NCBI GenBank assembly: GCA_022785155.1
Contig: JALFRH010000101.1
Coordinates: forward strand, 1 to 10,424
DNA from: Spirochaetales bacterium
Lineage (GTDB): Bacteria; Spirochaetota; Spirochaetia; Sphaerochaetales; Sphaerochaetaceae
Direction: 5' to 3'
DNA length: 10,424 nucleotides
The notes under the pieces are model-generated. The model was not told the origin of the DNA. It saw only the letters and a list, made by a program, of their open reading frames with translations, and did no database searches. Shown here piece by piece: positions 5,154-10,424 of the stretch. A program made the translations under genes and the position numbers. Numbering within the stretch: position 1 is the stretch's first letter; every line of letters starts with the position of its first letter.

Positions 5154-7118
5154 ATGTACTACAAGTCAGTCATAGTATTAACAGAAGAAATAAAGGGAAT
5201 AAAAAAGGAAGAACTTATAAGGAAAGCTAAGGCTTCAGCAGGAAAAGTAGAAAAACTTAGTGCATTCTCCATCTTCCCTTATCTTCTTGATGAAGAATCT
5301 CTTTATGTCGCTTATTATTCCACCAAGTCCTGTCTCTCCTGTTTCTATGACTTCTTGATAGAAATAGGACTAGAAGAAAGCGAATACTCTAGAGAGAAGA
5401 TTAGCAATAGTATTTATCAGGAGCTGAAAAAGGAAGCAAGAAACAAAGGTTATATCTATTATCCCCCTCGCTTATCTAAAAAGCTTTCTCCATCCCAAAT
5501 GGATGAGATGGTCGAAGTATTGGATGTTCCTACGGGAAAACTTCATATGCCGATGTCTGTAGATTATCCAATAAGCCTTAGAAGCGAAATGGAGAGAATC
5601 GAGAATGCCAAGTCTCACTATTCTCCCGTGATTTACTATATCGTCTCAGAAGAAAGAGACAGAAGAGAAGCTATGAGGGAAGCTCTTATCTCTTCTCTTA
5701 GAGAGAATAGTATGATATCCAGCTCTTCTTATTTTACTCTTTCTCTCGAGAAGGATTATAGCGGATATGATTCAAACTGGAGCCTAGTTGATGAATTATA
5801 TAAGAGAGCAACTGACTCACCTGTGGTATTCTCCCTCTATCTCAGTCATCCAATCATCTCTTTCGATCCAGAAGCAAAGAACCTTGCCCAGAGTATGGCG
5901 ACAAATCAAGGAAAGATTACAATCTTAGAAGGCTATAGATACTCAGAAGGCCTTGTCAGGGCAATAAAAGAAGAGTGCAGGGACTTTCGTTTTGTATTGA
6001 TTGAAGACCCAGGATATACAAAAGAAGACTTAAGAACCATTGCAAGAAAGAGCTATGATGAAGATTTATTTATTGACTATAATTACATCTACAAACAAAT
6101 AGACAACTCTGATCAGAAGTACTTTGATGAAGACTTTGTATCTGATTTTCAAGGGAACATTTATGGATACAAAGATGAAAAGCTGGAAGAAGACAAAAAG
6201 AGGTTCAGAGCCTCATTGCTTAATTGTTTTAATAGAAATGAAAACCATAGCCCTATTAATACTTTGAGGAAAGAGCCATTACCAAAAGAAGCTAAGACTC
6301 TTATATGCAATATCCTCTCCCAGCATGAAAGTTTGGAAGAAAGAAAACTGAGAGGCATGGATATGAAGCCACTCTATAGAGAGAGTTACAATGATTGGAG
6401 AGAAAACCCTTATGATATAACGACGGAAATTCCTTCTCTCAATATGGTTTTCTATGGAGATAGAGGAACAGGTAAGAAAAGAACTGCAGAGCTATACGCT
6501 GGTATACTCCATCAATTTGGTCTTATTGTAAAAGATAGCTTCAAGATCATTACCAAGGGCGAAATAATCTCAAAGGATACAAATGACACAATGAAGCGTA
6601 TTATTAGGGTTTTTGATGACAATAAGGGTGGTGTCATCTATATAGACTGGGGAGAAAGAGGCATAAGTGAGGAAGAGAACAAAGAGGAGTACTCTATCTT
6701 ATCCTCCATTATCAGACTCATTGATGAAAACAAGAGGAAACTGGTAGTCATACTCTCTATAAGCGAGAGAAATATGAAAGAGTATTCCTCTACTGAGGAA
6801 GATATGCTTTCAAGTTTCCCCTACTCTCTCCACTTTCCTTCCCTCACTCTTGACGATCTTTGGACTTATTTCTCATTTCTTGTCTCAAAAGAGGGATACA
6901 AGACAGGAAAAGGGCTAAAAGAGAAAGTGACGGCGGTATTGGAAGACATGAGCAAGAAAGATAACTTTGCCGCTCGAATCAGCATTCAAAAGCTATTAGA
7001 AAAAGGAAAGATGAATATGTCTCTTCGGCTTTCAACCTCAGACTTTTCCACTCTCCCAGAGAGCGCTTTCACCACACTGAAACCTCGAGACTTCGATAAT
7101 CTTGTCGGGTTGGAGTAA
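5154..7118 (+). CDS. CbxX/CfxQ-like AAA+ protein with altered Walker B and a novel N-terminal half
   Basis: The 654-residue protein has a C-terminal AAA+ domain of the CbxX/CfxQ/SpoVK type from about residue 425. Walker A is GDRGTGKK (435-442). The Walker B strand GGVIYIDW (492-499) keeps Asp498 but has Trp499 where family members carry the catalytic Glu (GGVLFIDEAY). The segment LSSFPYSLHFPS stands where the family has SRF, so the arginine finger appears lost. A helical lid with NFAARISIQKLLEK follows, as in the family. Residues 1-400 match nothing I recognise; the part around 150-340 alternates strands and helices and might be a degenerate second AAA module. GGAGA 5 bases upstream of 5154 decides the start over an in-frame ATG at 5142. 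No signal peptide or membrane segment. It may bind but not efficiently hydrolyse ATP; its clients are unknown. Confidence 0.85.
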   Translation: MYYKSVIVLTEEIKGIKKEELIRKAKASAGKVEKLSAFSIFPYLLDEESLYVAYYSTKSCLSCFYDFLIEIGLEESEYSREKISNSIYQELKKEARNKGYIYYPPRLSKKLSPSQMDEMVEVLDVPTGKLHMPMSVDYPISLRSEMERIENAKSHYSPVIYYIVSEERDRREAMREALISSLRENSMISSSSYFTLSLEKDYSGYDSNWSLVDELYKRATDSPVVFSLYLSHPIISFDPEAKNLAQSMATNQGKITILEGYRYSEGLVRAIKEECRDFRFVLIEDPGYTKEDLRTIARKSYDEDLFIDYNYIYKQIDNSDQKYFDEDFVSDFQGNIYGYKDEKLEEDKKRFRASLLNCFNRNENHSPINTLRKEPLPKEAKTLICNILSQHESLEERKLRGMDMKPLYRESYNDWRENPYDITTEIPSLNMVFYGDRGTGKKRTAELYAGILHQFGLIVKDSFKIITKGEIISKDTNDTMKRIIRVFDDNKGGVIYIDWGERGISEEENKEEYSILSSIIRLIDENKRKLVVILSISERNMKEYSSTEEDMLSSFPYSLHFPSLTLDDLWTYFSFLVSKEGYKTGKGLKEKVTAVLEDMSKKDNFAARISIQKLLEKGKMNMSLRLSTSDFSTLPESAFTTLKPRDFDNLVGLE

Positions 7119-7132
7119 GACCCATTTTTTTT
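7107..7132 (+). terminator. Terminator-like hairpin with T8 tract after the AAA+ gene
   Basis: GGGTT (7107-7111) pairs with GACCC (7119-7123), including one G-T pair, around a 7-base loop. It is followed by A and eight T residues (7125-7132). The hairpin includes the stop codon. The stem is short but the T tract is strong. Confidence 0.5.
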
Positions 7133-7142
7133 CTCTACCATT

Positions 7143-7171
7143 TTGTTGCATCTTTCCTTTCATTCTAAATA
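7143..7171 (+). promoter_or_regulatory. Orphan sigma70-like promoter
   Basis: TTGTTG (7143-7148), a 17-base spacer with CCTTTCATTC, then TAAATA (7166-7171). The sequence closely resembles the promoter of the AAA+ gene, and a GGAG ribosome site lies just after it at 7177-7180. It leads only into the 24-codon frame at 7189. Confidence 0.45.
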
Positions 7172-7188
7172 TTGATGGAGAAGATGAT

Positions 7189-7263
7189 ATGAAAAGAGAA
7201 GAGACCTCTTTGTCCGCACCTCCCCCTCTACTTTTTCCATATCTTCGATTATTTCTATGGTAG
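7189..7263 (+). CDS. 24-residue ORF behind a good promoter and ribosome site
   Basis: The ATG at 7189 lies 8 bases after GGAG and opens 24 codons, beginning MKREETSLSAPPPLLFPYLR and ending LFLW, then TAG. The hydrophobic tail is short for a membrane segment. The expression signals look complete while the coding part is tiny, so it is either a small peptide or the surviving 5' end of a deleted gene. No family recognised. Confidence 0.3.
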   Translation: MKREETSLSAPPPLLFPYLRLFLW

Positions 7264-7283
7264 ACTTATTGCAAATGTATGAT

Positions 7284-7559
7284 TTACGAACCTAGAACAG
7301 CGTCTCTTAAAATCTTAATAATTCTTGTCTGGTATCCTTTTCCTTCAGCCTTCAACGCCTCTAATATATCCTTGTCGATTTTAATGGATATCTGGTGCTT
7401 TACAGGAACGGTCCTATACCGTTCAGGGTGAGATTCATGTGCAAATCGAGCCCTTGCTGCCTCAGTCTCTGTTATTTCAGGTGATTCATCATCTGGGGCT
7501 GGAATGATGGCTGCAATTTCCTTAAGTCTTTCATCTGTAATACTCTTTGTATCTTTCAT
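7284..7559 (-). CDS. brnA: BrnA-family antitoxin
   Basis: The 91-residue protein ends in the ribbon-helix-helix typical of BrnA: strand VKHQISIKID (54-63), helix DILEALKAEG (64-73), then GYQTRIIKILRDAV (75-88). The family usually reads GYQTRINxxLR, so here the conserved Asn is Ile. BrnA binds the RNase toxin BrnT through its N-terminal part and represses the operon through the RHH dimer. AGGAGA 9 bases upstream supports the start at 7559; the ATG at 7577 overlaps that site and is less likely. The usual upstream partner brnT is present only as a degraded frame (7531-7728) that overlaps this start by 29 bases. The antitoxin therefore seems to be an orphan that outlived its toxin. Confidence 0.85.
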   Translation of the reverse strand: MKDTKSITDERLKEIAAIIPAPDDESPEITETEAARARFAHESHPERYRTVPVKHQISIKIDKDILEALKAEGKGYQTRIIKILRDAVLGS

Positions 7560-7728
7560 GGTAAATCTTCTCCTCATTTGATGTAGCCTTTCTTGCGTTA
7601 ATGATTCTTATACGTTTTCCTCTCTCCATAAAACAAGTAGTAATGATGATTCCTCTGATGCATCCTATTCCCCTAAATCGTTCTTCATCCACAGAATGAT
7701 CAATATCAGCGATTCTATGCTCCGTCCT
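7531..7728 (-). pseudogene. brnT: Degraded BrnT toxin gene
   Basis: A 65-codon frame without a start codon reads HSVDEERFRGIGCIRGIIIT, continuing into ERGKRIRIINARKATSNEEK and YHERYKEYYR. This is the C-terminal half of a BrnT RNase: the EERF...IG strand, the RG(K)RIRIISARKAT core with its basic residues, and the closing E..Y. Just upstream the frame meets TGA and TAA (7729-7734). The N-terminal half, with the conserved KHGI..EEA part, cannot be found intact; another frame holds only possible traces (IEFQF, LSQAHEL). The toxin is therefore most likely dead through indels or a deletion. Gene order (brnT then brnA, overlapping) is the canonical one. It lies directly downstream of the ATPase gene. 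Confidence 0.75.
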
Positions 7729-7804
7729 TTATCACCCTTCCCACGTAATTCATGAGCCTGTGATAGAGTTCCTAATCAAGTAAATTGAAATTCTATACCA
7801 ATAC

Positions 7805-8962
7805 TCAGATAATCTTTCCATCCCAAAGCCATTCAAGGAAAAGGTTCCAGGGAAGAAGTATTATGCCATCATCAGTAGTCCTTGTGATGCTATCTCTTGA
7901 TACAACGATGTACTTCTTGAATATTCCTTCTTCCTTCAAGGCCCTCTGCCCTCTAAGATCCTTCTTCTCATTCACAATCTTCGTCGTCTTTGTCTCTATG
8001 GCAACTTCATCACCGATTACGAAGTCAACTTCAAATGAAGACTGACGCGTACGCCAGTATGAGAGCTTCTCTTTTCGCCTGTTGTAATCAAGATATGCTG
8101 AGAGTTCCTGGGCAATGTATGTCTCAAACAGCTTGCCATACTCTGTCTGCGTATCAACAATATCGCCTAGTCCCATGAGGAAACGTACAATACCGACATC
8201 GAAGTAGTAGAAACGCTCTGTATCAACAGCCTTCCTTTTCTTCGTCTTAGTATACGGAGGAACTGAGAATCCTATCATGGTGTCGTAGAGGATACCATAC
8301 CATTCTGTTATGGATCCTCTGCTCATCATCACATCGCTTGCGATATTTGTGTAGTTGATTTCCTCAGCATTTGTAAGGGCTGCAACCTCCAAAAAACGCT
8401 CGAACTTAGGAAGCTGTCTCACAAGACCTTCTCCTGCTACCTCTTCCTGAAGGTAGACATTGATATAATCATCAAGAAAATCATCAGGTGTATCAGAAAG
8501 GAATACGGCTGGGATCATTCCGTATTTCAATATTTTGTCCAGTGTTGGATGTAACTCGCGAATCTCCGGCCACACAAAGGGGTGGAGATTCATCTTTCCA
8601 GCTCTTCCCCCAAGAAGATTCACTCCCTGTTCCTTTAGTCGTCTTGCGCTTGATCCAGTAAGCAAAAACCTGATATCTGTTTCCTCAATCAGTAGATGAA
8701 CCTCATCCAGAAGTTCAGGAACTTTCTGAATTTCATCGATGATTACAAGACCATCACGGATTCCTCTTGTCCCTATTTCATCACGAAGCACTCCTGGATC
8801 TGCCTGGCATCTTCTTGTCCTTGCATTGAGAAGTGGCCATGAAAGCTTCACGTCATCCTGAATCTGATTTGCTATCAGCGAGCTTTTTCCTGTCTGCATT
8901 GGGCCAAAAAGAAAAAGTGATTTACTTTTTAGTCTAGAATGGATATCTATGATGCGCTGTAT
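7805..8962 (-). CDS. P-loop ATPase with C-terminal DUF4143 domain, start codon apparently lost
   Basis: Counting from an internal ATG at 8899, the protein has Walker A completed by upstream residues (FGPMQTGKSS), Walker B LVIIDEIQKVPELL (51-64), the sensor TGSSARRLKEQGVNLLGGRA (81-100), and a DUF4143 C-terminus. The latter includes YYFDVGIVRFLMG, GKLFETYIAQEL and the PD-(D/E)xK-like E290-V-D292 / IETK (301-304). This is the common ATPase/DUF4143 family, whose cellular role is poorly known. Coding homology continues upstream to 8977 (EKYIQRIIDIHSRLKSKSLF), so the ATG at 8899 would cut Walker A. Yet no ATG, GTG or TTG occurs in frame before a TGA at 8978. I give the span from an ATA at 8962, 6 bases after GGAG, as the most plausible former start. 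It is either a start-lost pseudogene or uses a non-standard start. Confidence 0.75.
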   Translation of the reverse strand: MQRIIDIHSRLKSKSLFLFGPMQTGKSSLIANQIQDDVKLSWPLLNARTRRCQADPGVLRDEIGTRGIRDGLVIIDEIQKVPELLDEVHLLIEETDIRFLLTGSSARRLKEQGVNLLGGRAGKMNLHPFVWPEIRELHPTLDKILKYGMIPAVFLSDTPDDFLDDYINVYLQEEVAGEGLVRQLPKFERFLEVAALTNAEEINYTNIASDVMMSRGSITEWYGILYDTMIGFSVPPYTKTKKRKAVDTERFYYFDVGIVRFLMGLGDIVDTQTEYGKLFETYIAQELSAYLDYNRRKEKLSYWRTRQSSFEVDFVIGDEVAIETKTTKIVNEKKDLRGQRALKEEGIFKKYIVVSRDSITRTTDDGIILLPWNLFLEWLWDGKII

Positions 8963-8977
8963 GTACTTCTCCCAATC

Positions 8978-8984
8978 TCACCTC
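8978..8984 (-). promoter_or_regulatory. Strong ribosome site without a usable start codon
   Basis: On the minus strand GAGGTGA closely matches the anti-Shine-Dalgarno complement. It is followed by GATTGGGAGAAGTAC, where an ATG in the ATPase frame would be expected; a small indel turning ATGGAGAAG into GGGAGAAG would explain its absence. Confidence 0.4.
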
Positions 8985-9019
8985 TTGTGTAGGAATAATA
9001 TAATATATGACATTTCTAC

Positions 9020-9044
9020 TAGCGATTTTTATAGAAAATCGCTA
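9020..9044. repeat. Perfect palindrome upstream of the ATPase gene
   Basis: TAGCGATTTT (9020-9029) and AAAATCGCTA (9035-9044) are exact inverse copies around a 5-base TATAG. On the minus strand the centre reads CTATAAAAA, a -10-like string, so it could be an operator overlapping a promoter of the ATPase gene about 60 bases downstream. No T tract follows on either strand, so a terminator is less likely. Confidence 0.6.
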
Positions 9045-9068
9045 ACTATAATTAACAGCAAGGATAAA

Positions 9069-9257
9069 TCAATGCATTTTGAAGAGTAGAATTAAAGTAT
9101 TGTCCTTATCTATATAAAAAATAGGATCTGAAATGATATTACCTTTAACAACAAATGAGCCGTCCATATTGATTACCTTACATCACCATTGAGTGCATTT
9201 ATCCTCGTCTGCAACAATGCGCAACATTTTTACATCTTTTTGACATCTACTCCACAT
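9069..9257 (-). other. Possible remnant of a small gene in an otherwise empty stretch
   Basis: One minus-strand frame reads from an ATG at 9257 through KMLRIVADEDKCTQW to a TGA (9183-9185). It continues in frame as CKVINMDGSFVVKGNIISDP and more, to a stop at 9069. The downstream half alone would be a 32-residue ORF (from 9167) with a weak AAGG site. No family is recognised, and the promoter at 9240-9267 overlaps its start. The rest of 9045-9329 holds only that promoter. Confidence 0.2.
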
Positions 9258-9267
9258 AAAACATAAC
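9240..9267 (+). promoter_or_regulatory. Promoter of the lipoprotein hydrolase gene
   Basis: A perfect TTGACA (9240-9245), a 16-base spacer and CATAAC (9262-9267, 4 of 6 to consensus). Transcription would start near 9274, giving a leader of about 55 bases. It lacks the CTTTC spacer of the other promoters in the window. Confidence 0.45.
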
Positions 9268-9329
9268 ACTTACATTCTTTTGGCCTAAGAGTCTTTCGTA
9301 AAGATGATAGCTGTAGTTATTTTAATCTT

Positions 9330-10424
9330 ATGAAAAGATATATTTTAATCCCCATTCTTGCCTTGGCTCTTCTTTCAGCCTGCTCCACCACAAAGGTGGG
9401 CGGACGGACCTATAATATTCTCCCTCTTGATATAGAAAGGGAAGACTTCTCCATAGTGGCGGAAGATAATTACCAGGAGACTATGAAGACAATTGTGGAG
9501 CCCTACCTGGACTCCATCAGACACATAGGAACCCTTTCAGCCCTAAGGGACGGACACAGGATCTACTACGAATACTTTGACATAGAAGAGGAAAAAGGAT
9601 CCGTAGTAATACTCCATGGCTTCACGGAGTTTATCCGGAAGTACAGCGAGATAATCTACTACTTCTCACAGGCAGGATACGATGTATACATGATTGAACA
9701 CTATGGCCACGGATACTCTGAACGTAGAAGCGACGTACAGGATAACCTTTCTAAGGTGGCTGTAGATGACTTCGATGTATACACGGAAGACGTGAAGCAG
9801 TTTGTAGACCAGGTGGTACTTCCAAAAGCAAAGGATAATCCTCTCATTCTTTTCGGTCACTCCATGGGAGGAGGGGTTGCAACAAGATTCCTTGAAATCT
9901 ATCCCGATATCTTTTCCTATGCCATTCTCTCATCTCCAATGATAGGCATAGAAATGGGAGCTGTTCCGGAATTTGTTGCAAAATTCCTCTCCTCTTCAGC
10001 AAATCTATTCGGCAGAGGAGATGACTATATCTTTGGCCACTATGACTGGGATGCCATAGAAGCCTTCTCGGATCCTGGTTGCCCTGCTACAAGCTATCCT
10101 CGGTACAAATACTTCTTCGACATGAGAGCTGAGAACGAATATCACCAGACATATGGAGCCACATGGTCCTGGCTCAATGCGGCTATCAAGGCTACAGAGA
10201 AGATGGTGAAGAAAAGTGAAGCTGGAAAGGTGAAGATTCCTGTACTCCTATTCCAGGCTGAGACAGACTCCCTTGTAAGGAATGACAGACAGATGGAATT
10301 TGCCTCCAAAGCAGAGAATGTGAATGTAGTGATGTGCCCCTATGCACATCATGAAATATTCAACTCCCCAGATGCTGTCGCCAACGCATATTGGGTCACT
10401 GTCTTTGATTTCCTTGATGGACTC
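9330..10424 (+). CDS. Alpha/beta-hydrolase lipoprotein (lysophospholipase/monoacylglycerol lipase type), 3' end cut by window
   Basis: The 365 codons seen are open to the window edge. Residues 1-18 are a lipoprotein signal, KRYILIPILALALLSAC, with lipobox LSAC and Cys18 as the lipidated residue, so the protein should be membrane-anchored outside the cytoplasm. The hydrolase core shows the oxyanion segment LHGFTEF (His96-Gly97), the nucleophile elbow GHSMGG with Ser178, the acid Asp313 in AETDSLV, and the catalytic His341 in AHHEIF. This is a complete Ser-Asp-His triad of the lysophospholipase (Hydrolase_4) family, which cleaves acyl groups from lysophospholipids or monoacylglycerols. The closing FDFLDGL suggests that few residues are missing. 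No clear ribosome site precedes the ATG, but the signal peptide fixes the start. It is independent of the genes to the left. Confidence 0.9.
   Translation, partial: MKRYILIPILALALLSACSTTKVGGRTYNILPLDIEREDFSIVAEDNYQETMKTIVEPYLDSIRHIGTLSALRDGHRIYYEYFDIEEEKGSVVILHGFTEFIRKYSEIIYYFSQAGYDVYMIEHYGHGYSERRSDVQDNLSKVAVDDFDVYTEDVKQFVDQVVLPKAKDNPLILFGHSMGGGVATRFLEIYPDIFSYAILSSPMIGIEMGAVPEFVAKFLSSSANLFGRGDDYIFGHYDWDAIEAFSDPGCPATSYPRYKYFFDMRAENEYHQTYGATWSWLNAAIKATEKMVKKSEAGKVKIPVLLFQAETDSLVRNDRQMEFASKAENVNVVMCPYAHHEIFNSPDAVANAYWVTVFDFLDGL

Noticed and set aside
5039..5230. Plus-strand 63-residue ORF with a hydrophobic stretch
   Set aside because: Lies across the promoter of the AAA+ gene and overlaps its start in another frame; no ribosome site.
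7785..8045. Plus-strand ORF inside the DUF4143 ATPase gene
   Set aside because: Antisense to a recognised domain.
8899..8901. ATG at 8899 as the true start of the DUF4143 ATPase
   Set aside because: It would remove the first Gly of Walker A, has no ribosome site, and clear coding homology continues upstream.
9183..9185. Selenocysteine at the in-frame TGA
   Set aside because: No SECIS-like hairpin is evident after it and no selenoprotein family is recognised.

Overview
The window is AT-rich accessory bacterial DNA. It has clear Shine-Dalgarno sites (GGAG/AGGAGA types), sigma70-like promoters, AGA/AGG-rich arginine usage and a lipoprotein with an LSAC lipobox. Intracellular BspA-type leucine-rich-repeat (LRR) proteins, a DUF4143 ATPase, BrnTA remnants and a lysophospholipase-like lipoprotein together would fit a host-associated spirochaete or a Firmicutes-like gut bacterium. 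The strong Shine-Dalgarno sites argue against Bacteroidetes. This assignment is inference; no rRNA or core gene is present to settle it.

Left part (1-4840). A 456-residue LRR protein made almost entirely of 23-residue repeats runs on the minus strand (9-1379). About 560 bases of mostly decayed sequence follow. Next comes a minus-strand two-gene operon: a short LRR protein (2454-3089) and a 167-residue helical protein (1943-2446). Divergent from the operon is a 199-residue plus-strand protein with a His/Cys pair placed as in caspase/CHAT-like (clan CD) peptidases. Further right, a broken copy of the start of the large LRR gene (3985-4167, minus) sits back to back with a second 167-residue helical protein (4334-4837, plus), a paralogue of the first. 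An LRR gene next to a helical gene therefore occurs twice, once with the LRR partner destroyed.

Middle (5109-7263). A 654-residue protein has a C-terminal CbxX/CfxQ-type AAA+ domain with an intact Walker A but altered Walker B and arginine-finger positions. It ends in a terminator-like hairpin. A second promoter of the same type follows, with a Shine-Dalgarno site but only a 24-codon frame, probably a relic.

Right part (7284-10424). A minus-strand group holds a DUF4143-type ATPase without a usable start codon, a degraded BrnT toxin gene and an intact BrnA antitoxin gene. A perfect 10-bp-arm palindrome lies upstream of the ATPase. The window ends inside a plus-strand lipoprotein of the alpha/beta-hydrolase (monoacylglycerol lipase/lysophospholipase) type, with its own TTGACA promoter.

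The most striking shared feature is a promoter architecture: TTGnnn, 16-18 bases, then a TA-rich -10, usually with a CTTTC-rich spacer. It precedes both intact LRR genes, the broken LRR copy, the caspase-like gene, the second helical gene, the AAA+ gene and the 24-codon relic. In several of these the predicted transcript starts at or just before the Shine-Dalgarno site. The genes may form one co-regulated set (LRR, helical protein, caspase-like protein, AAA+ ATPase), but their function is not known from sequence.
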